Shown piece after piece: positions 44,408 to 53,224 of a stretch of DNA of 64,000 nt; the first letter of the stretch is position 1, and every line of letters begins with the position of its first letter. The position numbers and the translations under genes were made by a program. The stretch covers positions 1 through 64,000 of the forward strand of contig JAFZAB010000018.1 in NCBI GenBank assembly GCA_017548425.1, read 5' to 3'. The notes beneath the pieces were generated by a model, which was given only the letters and a program-made list of their open reading frames with translations, did no database searches and had not been told where the DNA came from. This DNA is from Victivallales bacterium (GTDB taxonomy: Bacteria > Verrucomicrobiota > Lentisphaeria > Oligosphaerales > Oligosphaeraceae).

Positions 44408-46780
44408 TTATTTCTGCGTGATCTTGTTCGCAACTCGGCGGCGCATCTCACGCAGTTGGAGAGGATTGTGAGAAAAATCCGTCAGACTCTTAATCAACTG
44501 GCCGCATTCGTCGCGGGACGATGTGCCGCATAACGTCAGATAGTCGTAGTCTTCACTGCCATCGCGGATATTCGCAAGACGGATGGACGGAAGTGGTTCT
44601 TTCGCACCAGGATAGAGAAGCTGTCCGTCGCCTGGCATTGATTTGACACTCGCGACGGTAAAATCCGGCTGATAGCAGGTTGATTCGTCGAAACGTCTGG
44701 CGTTCTGCCACCAGTTCACATGCCAGTAGAGGAAGCCGTCGGCCCTGTAGAGATAGCCCATCCACGCCAGCAGGCGGCCTTCGATGAAGGGGAATTCCGT
44801 CGTTGCGATGTTCGCGAACGGTTGCTTCGGACTGCAACAGGTGTACCACCAGACTTGATGGCCTTTTTCACGTAGCTTGTCGGAAAGCTCCAAATCGTAT
44901 GCCCTTGTCTGCGGGCAGTACCAGTCGTTGGCGTAGCAATCCGTCCGTTTTGGATTGTGTTTCAAGGAGTTGTACATCTGGGATGTCGTGAAGAACGCGA
45001 CATCGGGATAACGCTCTTTGAACATCTTGTGGATGCGCGCCATGATGGGATAGTAGTCGCTTCCGCGTTCGTCGAAGCCATAGCAGTAGGCGTATTTCGT
45101 CAGGCCATGCTTGCGCAGTTCCGCGACATACGGATCCAGACGACGCTGGAACTCTTCGTACAGTTTGTCCGTGTAATCGTTTTTCGAAGCAAAGCAGACC
45201 CATAACCGTTTGGGATCAGAGGGTTGCGGCACGAGATTGATGATGTTGAAACGGTTCATGCCGCGTTTCTGCGCATACAGGAGATCTTCGATGCGAGGCG
45301 GTGTCGTGCGGGAGATATCGTCTGGATTCAAGCGATGGTCCAGCATGATGTCCCATGCTTTGCGGCGTGTTTCGTTGTGGTCGCCGTCGCCGTATGTCCG
45401 GAAGAGATATCCGTCCATTAAACTGAAGGCCGTCGGATAACTGAACGTCTGTGGTAGAGCGAAATCGAAAATCGTTACGCGGATGGGAACGATGACCTTC
45501 TCTGTTCCAATCACGATGGTTGCGTCGCCAGAATAATCACCCGCCGCCGCTTCACGATCCGCATGGACGGTCAACCAGACGCCTTGTGTTCCGTTTGCAG
45601 GAACCATGAATTCCCGTGCGGGCAGGAGCGGATCCGGAATCCAGTATTCAGTATTGCCATAACCGGTTGACGGGCTGAATTCATGTGGCTTGATGCGTGG
45701 AATATAGCCGACGCGCTCCCACTTCAATTTGCCTTTTAACGGTTCGCCCGCCGCGTTCTTCAGTATGGGCAATTCCACGTTGACGGACGGAAGCACCTGC
45801 GCTCCAGCCGTTACCAGAATCTGCGCGCTTTCGCGTTCTGCCTTTGCGAGTTCCAGTGAAACGGCTTTTGGCGAATCCGCCGCTGGATATGTCAACGCCG
45901 AAATGTTCGTCATGGAATCCGCCGTCCAGACGCGATAACCGTCCTTCACGGGATTCTGCGGTAACTCTCTCTGCCAGAAGTCCTTGAGGTCTCTTTCAAT
46001 CGTGCCGCGGACAATCTTGCCTTCGTCATCTGTGCGGCTGGCATCGATGATGAGTTTCGCGGCGTTTTTGGGCATATCAACCATCCAATCGAATCGTGGC
46101 CCCTTGCCATTTGTTTCCTTTAGCATCTTGCCGTCCGCGTCAACAAGCCGCGCCGTGTAGGCGACTCGCGAATGGAAGAAACTGGATTGGATTTTCACGA
46201 TATCGGAACGGATTGGCGCAAGTGACTGCAGCTCAATGGCGCGCATGCGGACGCCTGGATCGTCCCGCGACAGTTCGAGATTGTCAAACCACACCTTGCT
46301 GTCCGTCGTATTGCGCATGAGGACGAAATAACGGATTTCCTTGATGTTTTTCTTCGGCCAGTAGCAGTTGACAGTGTATTCCCAGTCATGGGTGCCCGTC
46401 GTCCACCAAGCGCTTACGCCCCAAGCACTTGTGCCGTCTTCGAAATAAATGTCCAGATAGACGCAGTAGTCATGGGACGACATGACGTTTTCGCATTTGC
46501 TCCAACCGCCGTAGATGACGGGATCCATGCTCGGTTTGTCGTATTTGAAGACCTGCCGGATGCCGAAGGAGCGTTTTCCGCCTGTATTTTCACCATAAAC
46601 GGCGGTTTTTCCTTCTTGCACAACATCTTGCACGATTCTCAGGGGATTGTCCGTATTGAACGACTCCCAGCCTGGAAGCTTTCCATCCGCATCCATCTCC
46701 AGGCCTGGATTGATCAATGCATTACCGCAAAACGCGATGTGCGCCAACGCCAAAATGGCCAGCATGATTCGATATGACAT
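44408..46780 (-). CDS. Secreted GH123/DUF4091-type glycosidase
   Basis: The 790-residue protein has signal peptide MSYRIMLAILALAHIAFCGN and an RBS (AAAGGA). A carbohydrate-binding-like N-terminal beta domain (LINPGLEMDADGKLPGW) and a second beta region precede the barrel, which carries YAYCYGFDERGSDY near 560; the adjacent Asp-Glu matches the catalytic pair of GH123. The C terminus has NIRDGSEDYDYLTL, the DUF4091 hallmark. GH123 enzymes are beta-N-acetylgalactosaminidases using substrate-assisted catalysis; PVC relatives may have other specificities. It lies 43 bases downstream of the sulfatase-maturase gene, fitting a sulfated-glycan pathway. Confidence 0.88.
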   Translation of the reverse strand: MSYRIMLAILALAHIAFCGNALINPGLEMDADGKLPGWESFNTDNPLRIVQDVVQEGKTAVYGENTGGKRSFGIRQVFKYDKPSMDPVIYGGWSKCENVMSSHDYCVYLDIYFEDGTSAWGVSAWWTTGTHDWEYTVNCYWPKKNIKEIRYFVLMRNTTDSKVWFDNLELSRDDPGVRMRAIELQSLAPIRSDIVKIQSSFFHSRVAYTARLVDADGKMLKETNGKGPRFDWMVDMPKNAAKLIIDASRTDDEGKIVRGTIERDLKDFWQRELPQNPVKDGYRVWTADSMTNISALTYPAADSPKAVSLELAKAERESAQILVTAGAQVLPSVNVELPILKNAAGEPLKGKLKWERVGYIPRIKPHEFSPSTGYGNTEYWIPDPLLPAREFMVPANGTQGVWLTVHADREAAAGDYSGDATIVIGTEKVIVPIRVTIFDFALPQTFSYPTAFSLMDGYLFRTYGDGDHNETRRKAWDIMLDHRLNPDDISRTTPPRIEDLLYAQKRGMNRFNIINLVPQPSDPKRLWVCFASKNDYTDKLYEEFQRRLDPYVAELRKHGLTKYAYCYGFDERGSDYYPIMARIHKMFKERYPDVAFFTTSQMYNSLKHNPKRTDCYANDWYCPQTRAYDLELSDKLREKGHQVWWYTCCSPKQPFANIATTEFPFIEGRLLAWMGYLYRADGFLYWHVNWWQNARRFDESTCYQPDFTVASVKSMPGDGQLLYPGAKEPLPSIRLANIRDGSEDYDYLTLCGTSSRDECGQLIKSLTDFSHNPLQLREMRRRVANKITQK

Positions 46781-46823
46781 GGTGTTCCTTTGGTTTGATT
46801 CTGATATGGTTACTTTTTTTAGT

Positions 46824-47936
46824 TTACATTCGGTTTTTAACCCATGCGGCGAGTTGTTCGAAGCGGTCGATGGTGTGGTCGTAGAAAGATATCCAGTCTT
46901 GGCAGAGTGCGCTTTTGTGGTCGGTGGCGAAGCGGCGGTGTTTGGGGCAGTCCGCCATGCAGAGGTTCAAGTAACGGCAGGTGAGGCAGTTCGGATTGTC
47001 TGGGCGTTTCTTCTGGCCAAAGGAGAGGAATTTTGGCGACGCAAAAAGGTCGGGGAGATTGTCCTGTGAAACATTGCCGAGTTTCCATTCGGGCAGGACG
47101 TGAAAATCGCATGGATAGACGTCGCCATTGTGTTCGATGACCAGATAGTTGCAGCAGTTGCCGCCCATCGGGCAGACGGTGGGGCGGCCTGTCACAAGAC
47201 GCGAGACGATGGAATCGAAAAGACGGATGGAAACCGTCGTGACATCGTTTGGATACCATGTATCGAACAATTGGCAGAGGAAGTCGCCCCACTGGCCAGG
47301 CTTTAGGGAAAAGGGTAGAGGGTAATTGTCATCGTCGCATTCGACGCATTCGATATATTGATGGTATTTAAAGCCTAAATCCTTGATATAACGATAGATT
47401 TGGGCGGCGTTTCGGTAATTTGCTTCGGAGACAAGCGTCAGAATATTCGTTTCCACATGGTGTTTTTTCAGTCGTTTCAGAGCGTTCACGACATCTGCTT
47501 GACTGCCGCGTCCATCGACGGTTCGGCGATAACGGTCATGGAGGGCGGCTGGGCCGTCCAGACTGACGCCAACAAGAAAATGGTTATCATGCAGGAACTT
47601 GGCCCATTCATCCGTCAGCAGGACGCCATTCGTCTGAAGGACGTTGCTGACGACGGACGACAGCGGCTTCAGTTCGTTTTGGATTTGAACGGCCGTCTTG
47701 TAGAAATCAAGCCCCATCAACGTCGGTTCACCACCCTGCCAGGCGAACGTGTATGACGTTTGCGGATGGCTGAAATAACTTGCAACCATCTGGCGGAGAG
47801 TCGTCTCCGTCATGCGGCGGTGTCCGTCCGGATAGAGGAGGCATTTGCAGGCGTAGAAACAATACTCGCAATGGAGGTTGCAGTCTCCGCTTGCGGGTTT
47901 GACGAGCAATGTGAAGTCTGGAAGGTTTTCGGGCAT
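46824..47936 (-). CDS. Anaerobic sulfatase-maturating enzyme (radical SAM/SPASM)
   Basis: This enzyme converts an active-site Cys or Ser of sulfatases to formylglycine without oxygen. The 370 residues have the radical-SAM motif CNLHCEYCFY near 19-28, AWQGGEPTLMGLDFY near 65, SLDGPAALHDRYR near 124, and SPASM cysteines in CPMGGNCCNY, YPCDFH and CLTCRYLNLCMADCPKHR. The order and spacing match anSME. No sulfatase is in the window, so its clients are elsewhere. Its ATG overlaps the stop of the fumarase subunit gene (TGATG), so it is translationally coupled to it. Confidence 0.93.
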   Translation of the reverse strand: MPENLPDFTLLVKPASGDCNLHCEYCFYACKCLLYPDGHRRMTETTLRQMVASYFSHPQTSYTFAWQGGEPTLMGLDFYKTAVQIQNELKPLSSVVSNVLQTNGVLLTDEWAKFLHDNHFLVGVSLDGPAALHDRYRRTVDGRGSQADVVNALKRLKKHHVETNILTLVSEANYRNAAQIYRYIKDLGFKYHQYIECVECDDDNYPLPFSLKPGQWGDFLCQLFDTWYPNDVTTVSIRLFDSIVSRLVTGRPTVCPMGGNCCNYLVIEHNGDVYPCDFHVLPEWKLGNVSQDNLPDLFASPKFLSFGQKKRPDNPNCLTCRYLNLCMADCPKHRRFATDHKSALCQDWISFYDHTIDRFEQLAAWVKNRM

Positions 47937-48514
47937 CAGTTGAAAAGCGTTTCCAGAACGCTCTGTGAATGCTGTTTGACGTCTGCGTGGCGACTGTTGC
48001 CGTTGGCGTCCATCGTGACGACGGCCGGGAAGTCCTTCACTTCGAACTGCCAGATGGCTTCGGGGGCGCCGAATTGGTCATAATAATAGACGTTTGGAAT
48101 ATTGACGACGGTGGCGGCAAGAATCTGTGCGGCACCGCCGACGGCATGCAGATAGACACAACCGAATTTTTTGCAGGCTTCGGCGGTTTTCGGACCCATG
48201 CCGCCTTTGCCGATGATGGCCTTCAAGCCAAAACGTTCGATGAGCGTGGCTTCGTAAGGCTCTTCACGCGAGGAGGTTGTGGGGCCAGCCGCCGTCACGC
48301 GCCATTTGCCGTCGCTATTGCGAACGATGACAGGGCCGCAATGATAGATGACGGCGTTCGTCAAATCGGGGGAGGGCTGTTCGGGCACGGGATGAGAGAC
48401 AAGATACTGGTGGGCGGCGTCGCGTGCGGTAAAAATCGTGCCGGTGATTTCGACGGCGTCGCCAAGCTTCAGTGAACGGACATCCTCTTCTGTAAATGGC
48501 AGGGTGAATTTCAT
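47936..48514 (-). CDS. Class I fumarate hydratase, beta subunit/C-terminal domain
   Basis: The 192-residue protein matches the stand-alone beta subunit of iron-sulfur fumarases and L-tartrate dehydratases: GDAVEITGTIFTARDAAHQ, VIYHCGPVIVR, AAGPTTSSREEPY near 90 and IIGKGGMG near 112, then YLHAVGGAAQ. It completes the active site of the alpha subunit, which carries the [4Fe-4S] cluster and is not in this window. It interconverts fumarate and malate (or is a tartrate dehydratase). It lies 3 bases after yicC and is coupled to anSME, an unusual arrangement. Confidence 0.92.
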   Translation of the reverse strand: MKFTLPFTEEDVRSLKLGDAVEITGTIFTARDAAHQYLVSHPVPEQPSPDLTNAVIYHCGPVIVRNSDGKWRVTAAGPTTSSREEPYEATLIERFGLKAIIGKGGMGPKTAEACKKFGCVYLHAVGGAAQILAATVVNIPNVYYYDQFGAPEAIWQFEVKDFPAVVTMDANGNSRHADVKQHSQSVLETLFN

Positions 48515-48517
48515 GGG

Positions 48518-49393
48518 TTATTCAATATTCATGATTTGTTCGCGGATGCGGTTCAGTTCGGTCTTGAGGCTGAGGGCATAGCCTGCGATATCCATGTCCG
48601 CCGTCTTGGCGGAAAGGGTGTTGGCTTCGCGATTCATCTCTTGCCCGAGGAAATCCAGATTACGGCCCGGATCATCGTCGCTGTCCAGAAGTTGCGCATA
48701 TTGAACGAGATGTGACTGAAGACGGACGGTTTCCTCCGTGATATCCGCCTTTTCGACATAGAAGGCGAGCTCTTTGGCGAGACGTTCATCGTCGGTATGC
48801 AGTTCGATGCCGAGCGTGGCAATCCGCTCCTGCAGTTTCTTTTTCTGGAGGATGACGGCGTCATCCGCGCGGGCGGCGATTTTATCGACAAGATCTTTCA
48901 GATTTTGGCCGCGTTGGAGGAGATCCGCCTTGAGGCGCTGTCCTTCGGCGACGCGTGTGCGGTCCAAATCATCGAGAGCATCCTCCAACGCCTTGGCGGC
49001 GAGCTTCTTAAGATTTTCATATGAATCAGAGGATGAATCGACGATGACGCCGGGCACAAGCATGATTTCGCGAATGGTCGGCGGTTCGATGCAGTTTTCA
49101 TTGGCGAGCGCGGACAATTCCGTGAAGACGGCGGCGAACTTTTCGTGGTCGATGGACTGCGCGGCGGCTTTCGCTTCTGGATCAAGTTTATAGGAGACAA
49201 CGACTTGCAACGTGCCTCGGGAGAGTTTCTCCAGAATGATTTTACGGAGAGACGGCTCGATCATGCCGAGTTCGCGTGGAATCGTGAAACGCATATCCAC
49301 TTGCTTACGCGAATTGACGGCGGAGACTTCAACGGTGACGTGGTTGCCGCCTTCATCGGCGGTGGCGCGTCCATAACCAGTCATGCTTTTCAT
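48518..49393 (-). CDS. yicC: YicC-family endoribonuclease
   Basis: The 291-residue protein starts MKSMTGYGRATADEGG and has SVEVSAVNSR-type sequence (VEVSAVNSRKQVDMRF) and the C-terminal DFLGQEMNREANTLSAK of the YicC/DUF1732 family; EKADITEETVRLQSHL near 230 is also diagnostic. YicC proteins are metal-dependent endoribonucleases that affect small-RNA and mRNA stability. The gene follows ruvB after an octamer repeat and has no visible RBS. It is part of the lexA-ruvAB minus-strand block. Confidence 0.93.
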   Translation of the reverse strand: MKSMTGYGRATADEGGNHVTVEVSAVNSRKQVDMRFTIPRELGMIEPSLRKIILEKLSRGTLQVVVSYKLDPEAKAAAQSIDHEKFAAVFTELSALANENCIEPPTIREIMLVPGVIVDSSSDSYENLKKLAAKALEDALDDLDRTRVAEGQRLKADLLQRGQNLKDLVDKIAARADDAVILQKKKLQERIATLGIELHTDDERLAKELAFYVEKADITEETVRLQSHLVQYAQLLDSDDDPGRNLDFLGQEMNREANTLSAKTADMDIAGYALSLKTELNRIREQIMNIE

Positions 49394-49401
49394 AGTATTT
49401 T

Positions 49402-49436
49402 CTAGGAGGCTAGGAGGCTAGAATTCTAGTAGGTTA
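49402..49436. repeat. Period-8 repeat (CTAGGAGG) over the ruvB stop codon
   Basis: CTAGGAGG and degenerate copies (CTAGAATT, CTAGTAGG) fill the gap between yicC and ruvB. The ruvB TAA (49434-49436) is inside the tract. Confidence 0.78.
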
Positions 49437-50489
49437 GAACAATTCCGGCTGGAAGGGCTGGCCTTCCGCGGGATGATTGGGGCGATGGCGTTCCGTGGGG
49501 GTGATTCCGAAGCGTTTGTGCGCCTTGTCCGTGGCAAGACGGCCGTTCGGTGTGCGGATGAGATAACCTTCTTGTATAAGGTATGGCTCATAGACGTCTT
49601 CAATCGTGCTTTCCTCTTCGCCGACGGCGACGGCGAGATTCTTCAAACCGACGGGATGGCCTTTGAAACGGACGATGATCGCTTCAAGGATGCGATTGTC
49701 CATTTCATCCAAGCCGTCCGGATCGATGTCGAGCATCGTAAGTGCTTGATCCGCAATGTCCGCTGAAATAACGGACTGTTTTTTGACCTGTGCGAAATCG
49801 CGGACCCATTTGATGAGATTGTTGGCGATACGCGGTGTGCCACGGGAGCGTTTTGCAATGACCTCCAAGCCGCCTGGTTCTGCTTCAAAACCAAGCACTT
49901 GCGCAGTCCGTTTCAAGATTCGCGACAATTCCTCCGCGTTGTAGTAGTCGAGGCGGCAGGTCATCGTGAAACGCGAACGGAGCGGGGCGGAGAGTTTGCC
50001 CTGCCGTGTCGTGGCGCCGATGAGCGTGAATTTCGGCAGGTTGAGGCGGACGGAGCGCGCTCCGACGCCTTGCTCCAGCATGATGTCGATGACAAAATCC
50101 TCCATGGCGGAGTAGAGGTACTCTTCGATCTGCATGGGCAGACGGTGGATTTCGTCAATGAAAAGGACATCGCCTTCTTTTAGGCCTGTGAGAAGACCAG
50201 CAAGGTCGCCGGGCTTTTCGATGACAGGGCCGGAAGTCGCTTTAATATCGGCACCTACGTTATTCGCGATAATATTCGCGAGCGTCGTTTTACCAAGTCC
50301 GGGCGGGCCGCAGAGGAGAATGTGGGCCAATGGTTCGTTGCGGGATTTGGCGGCCTCCGTCATGATCTGGAGGCGTTCCTTGACGCGATCCTGCCCGGGG
50401 AAGTCTTCAAAGCGTTGCGGCCGCAACGGTGTCTCGAAAGACTCTTCGCGGGCGTTCAGTTCGGATGTGATGAAGCGTTCGGATGGCAT
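49434..50489 (-). CDS. ruvB: Holliday junction branch-migration ATPase RuvB
   Basis: The 351-residue protein is a complete Ruv[20 protein letters not shown] at the N terminus, Walker [17 protein letters not shown] near 60, Walker [10 protein letters not shown] near 110, YLYSAMEDF, the beta-hairpin/sensor region [12 protein letters not shown] near 160 and the C-terminal winged-helix [10 protein letters not shown] near 310. RuvB hexamers with RuvA drive branch migration in recombination and repair. It is 9 bases after ruvA. No ruvC is nearby. An unusual Pro-rich tail ([11 protein letters not shown]) ends the protein. Confidence 0.97.
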   Translation of the reverse strand: MPSERFITSELNAREESFETPLRPQRFEDFPGQDRVKERLQIMTEAAKSRNEPLAHILLCGPPGLGKTTLANIIANNVGADIKATSGPVIEKPGDLAGLLTGLKEGDVLFIDEIHRLPMQIEEYLYSAMEDFVIDIMLEQGVGARSVRLNLPKFTLIGATTRQGKLSAPLRSRFTMTCRLDYYNAEELSRILKRTAQVLGFEAEPGGLEVIAKRSRGTPRIANNLIKWVRDFAQVKKQSVISADIADQALTMLDIDPDGLDEMDNRILEAIIVRFKGHPVGLKNLAVAVGEEESTIEDVYEPYLIQEGYLIRTPNGRLATDKAHKRFGITPTERHRPNHPAEGQPFQPELF

Positions 50490-50498
50490 GTGTGGTGA

Positions 50499-51113
50499 TT
50501 AGGAGTTGAGGGCGGAGAGCGCCTTTCTGATGAGAGATTCCGCGGATGGGACGTTCGGCGCGGCCTCTTCGACGAGTTTGAGAACGACTTTGGAAGCCGC
50601 ATCTTTCTTGAAACCAAGGGTTTCGAGAGCGGAAATGGCGTCCTGCGCCTCCTGCGGAACGTCTTTGGAAGCCATTGGCGTGACGGCGGACGCGCTGACA
50701 GCGGTGATATGCGTCACCTTGTCCTTCAGTTCGACGACCATTCGTTCTGCCGTGCGTTTTCCGACGCCGGAGATTTTCGAAAGGAGTTTGATGTCCGCCG
50801 ATACGATGGCGGATGCGAAGTCCGAGACAGGCATGGAGCTCAACACGCTGAGGGCGACTTTCGGGCCGACACCGCTGACTTCCGCCGTCAACATCTTGAA
50901 AAGCGCTTTCTCCGCATCTGTATAGAACGCAAATAGTTGGATATCATCCTGACGGACGGCCATGACGGTCTTCAACGTGACTTTCTGGCCTTGCGGCGGA
51001 AGTTTGTCAAACGTGGAGAGCGGAATCGAGAGGTCGTATCCGACGCCATTGACGTCCAGAATGACACTGGTGAAATTCGCTTCGACGACGATGCCTGTGA
51101 GTTGCGCTATCAT
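50499..51113 (-). CDS. ruvA: Holliday junction-binding protein RuvA
   Basis: The 204-residue protein has the N-terminal OB-fold (MIAQLTGIVVEANFTSVILDVNGVGY-type start), the double helix-hairpin-helix region with LTAEVSGVGPKVALSVLSSM near 74 and ISGVGKRTAERMVVELKDK near 110, and a C-terminal domain (DAISALETLGF) that contacts RuvB. The acidic pin region is present. The start codon at 51113 touches the large CTTATGG heptamer array, which separates it from lexA. SOS control is plausible because lexA lies just upstream. Confidence 0.96.
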   Translation of the reverse strand: MIAQLTGIVVEANFTSVILDVNGVGYDLSIPLSTFDKLPPQGQKVTLKTVMAVRQDDIQLFAFYTDAEKALFKMLTAEVSGVGPKVALSVLSSMPVSDFASAIVSADIKLLSKISGVGKRTAERMVVELKDKVTHITAVSASAVTPMASKDVPQEAQDAISALETLGFKKDAASKVVLKLVEEAAPNVPSAESLIRKALSALNS

Positions 51114-51254
51114 AACGGCTTATGGCTTATGGCCTATGGCTTGTGGCTAACGGCTTAAGGCTTATGGCCTATGGCCTATGGCTTGTGGTTAATGGCCTAT
51201 GGCTTATGGCTTATGGCCTATAGCTTATGGCTTATGGCCTATAGCTTATGGATG
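51110..51254. repeat. Largest heptamer array: about 20 CTTATGG-type units
   Basis: Over 145 bases there is continuous period-7 sequence with CTTATGG, CCTATGG, CTTGTGG, CTAACGG, CTTAAGG and TTAATGG units. It fills almost the whole gap between lexA and ruvA and ends at the ruvA start codon (51111-51113). Confidence 0.93.
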
Positions 51255-51329
51255 ATTGGTTGGATTGATGGACAATGCTAAAAAATAGCACGTCTTTGCA
51301 TCAAACCAAATAACGCGATTGAAAATCCC

Positions 51330-51953
51330 TTAATATGTTCTCTGGAGGGCGACGACGACGCCTTGGATGGAGAGCTTGTCCAGCGGATAGAAACGGGACT
51401 TGAAGTCTTTGTTGGCGGGGCGGAGCTCCCACTGTCCGTCTGTGATATAGAGGGATTTGACGGTTGTTTCGCCGCCATCGACGAGCGCGATGACGATGTC
51501 TCCGATGGAGGCTTCATTGGTTTGTTTGGCGATGACGATGTCACCATCCAGAATGCCAAGATCCCGCATGGATTCACCATGAACCATGAGTCCGAAGAGT
51601 TTATGACCGCCGACGCCTTTCGGAAGACTGGTTGGATCCATCGTGACTTTGCGTTCGATGTTCTCCTCCGCAAGAAGCGGGACTCCGGCGGAGATACGGC
51701 CAAGAATCGGAATGCTGAGCGAGAGGGAAAGATGCTTGGGGCGTTCCGTGTTGAGAAGCGTGAGGCTGCGGGCTTTGGAGGAGCGGTTGACGTAGCCTTT
51801 CCGCTGCAGGGAACGGACATGCGCGAAGGCGGTCGCGGATTTGATGTCAAAATGCGAACTGATTTCGTAGATGGTGGGCGCCATGCCTTCCTGCCGTGTG
51901 AAATCAGAGATGAAATCAAGGATTTCCTGCTGTTTGTCTGTCAGTCCTTTCAT
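51330..51953 (-). CDS. lexA: LexA repressor
   Basis: The start at 51953 (RBS AGGAG, 7 bases upstream) gives 207 residues. The N-terminal winged helix-turn-helix has TDKQQEILDFISDF and PTIYEISSHFDIKSATAFAH. The autolysis site is Ala-Gly in GRISAGVPLLAEE near 93, with the catalytic serine in VHGESMRD near 128 and lysine in GETTVKSLYI near 166. This combination defines a self-cleaving SOS repressor. It probably controls its own gene and the downstream ruvAB. The operator word is not known for this lineage. Confidence 0.96.
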   Translation of the reverse strand: MKGLTDKQQEILDFISDFTRQEGMAPTIYEISSHFDIKSATAFAHVRSLQRKGYVNRSSKARSLTLLNTERPKHLSLSLSIPILGRISAGVPLLAEENIERKVTMDPTSLPKGVGGHKLFGLMVHGESMRDLGILDGDIVIAKQTNEASIGDIVIALVDGGETTVKSLYITDGQWELRPANKDFKSRFYPLDKLSIQGVVVALQRTY

Positions 51954-52011
51954 GTTTTTTCTCCTGTCTGAGAAGAGTTTATGTGTTATGGAATCGTGAA
52001 ATAGACAATCA

Positions 52012-52048
52012 ATCATCATTATGATAGCCTAATTTTCAAGGATTGCAA
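52012..52048 (-). promoter_or_regulatory. Putative lexA promoter with overlapping small palindrome
   Basis: On the minus strand TTGCAA (52048-52043) and TATCAT (52026-52021) are separated by 16 bases. The inverted repeat ATCAT-CATT-ATGAT (52012-52025) overlaps the -10 and could be a LexA operator. The operator role is speculative. Confidence 0.4.
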
Positions 52049-52209
52049 ATTTATTCTTAAAAAAATTAGTGATAATTTTGCAGTGTTTTTTGATGAAAAG
52101 TGCCCTTTGTCCATGAAAAAGAAGAATTTTGCCAAATACCATATATATTTATATTGATTTAATGTTGGTTTATGAAATGACGCCTCTTCGAGGCCGATTA
52201 TGGTGTTTT

Positions 52210-53184
52210 ATGAAGTGTTTTTTGTCCATTTTATGTCTGTTTGCGCTGATTGGCGCGTCCATGGCGGATGAAAAGACGCCGTTGGGCGACGAAATCCGCA
52301 TCGGACAGCTGGTGAATGGCGGCGGTTTGTTCCGCAGCTACTATCCGAATGCGTTGCCGTCGTTGTTGCGCCATATCCGCAAGACGACGACGGCGAATGT
52401 GTCGGACGATGTCGTGATGCTGACGAGTTTTGCAGACGAGCGGCTGTTTTCGTTGCCGTTCGTCTATGTGAATTTCGCAGATCGTGAAGATTGGACATTC
52501 ACACCGGAGGAGACGGAAAATCTGCGCGGCTATCTGGAGCGCGGCGGCTTTTTGTATGTCGATGCAGGCATTACGGCGGCGTTTCTGCGCGAACGGCCTG
52601 AGCTTGGGCAGCACCACAGCTATGCGGAATGGGAAGCCACGCCAGAGTTGAAGGATGCGTTCAAGCCTGTATTTCCAAACTCTGAATTCCAGACGCTAAG
52701 ACGTTCGGATCCACTGTATAGGGTGTTCTACGCGGGGCTGCCGGACACGTCGTTGCTGCCCGATACCGTAAAATCCTACACGGAAAAAGAAAAATGGCCG
52801 GATGGGACATATGCGGCGGCGGTGCTTCGTGTGAAAGGGCGCGTGGCGGTTTTGGCGACGCCGATTGTGTCGATGGGCTGGGGGAAAAACAGCCTGGACC
52901 AATGGGATTCGACGATTCGCTTTCGCGTTTTGGAAGATACAAAAGGGCTGTCGTCATATCTGGAGAATGCGTCGTACGGCGGAGAGCGATTCGAAGTGGC
53001 GCGGGAAGATGGCGGAAAGGACATCATCTACTGCCAGGAGCAGGCGTTGCCGGCATGGGCGAACGAGCCTGGCGGTAAATGGCGCGTCTTCCGTTATTAT
53101 GGCAGCCGTGAAATAAGTGACTTCGCCCATACGTTTTATACACAACTCGGGACGAATATCATCGTCTATGCGCTGACGCATTGA
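52210..53184 (+). CDS. Exported DUF4159-domain protein
   Basis: From ATG 52210 the product is 324 residues with signal peptide MKCFLSILCLFALIGASMA. It then matches DUF4159: IRIGQLVNGGGLFRSYYPNA, FVYVNFADREDWTFTPEETENLRGYLERGGFLYVDAG, and a DPLYRVFYAGLP segment near 180, ending TQLGTNIIVYALTH. The fold is thought to be GATase-like; in Planctomycetes and relatives it occurs in membrane or periplasmic systems near MoxR-type operons. Function unknown. An in-frame ATG at 52177 is also possible; no clear RBS decides. It is divergent from lexA. Confidence 0.85.
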   Translation: MKCFLSILCLFALIGASMADEKTPLGDEIRIGQLVNGGGLFRSYYPNALPSLLRHIRKTTTANVSDDVVMLTSFADERLFSLPFVYVNFADREDWTFTPEETENLRGYLERGGFLYVDAGITAAFLRERPELGQHHSYAEWEATPELKDAFKPVFPNSEFQTLRRSDPLYRVFYAGLPDTSLLPDTVKSYTEKEKWPDGTYAAAVLRVKGRVAVLATPIVSMGWGKNSLDQWDSTIRFRVLEDTKGLSSYLENASYGGERFEVAREDGGKDIIYCQEQALPAWANEPGGKWRVFRYYGSREISDFAHTFYTQLGTNIIVYALTH

Positions 53185-53224
53185 TGGCGAGAATCGTCCG
53201 AAGTTGTTGATAACAAGGAAGAAA

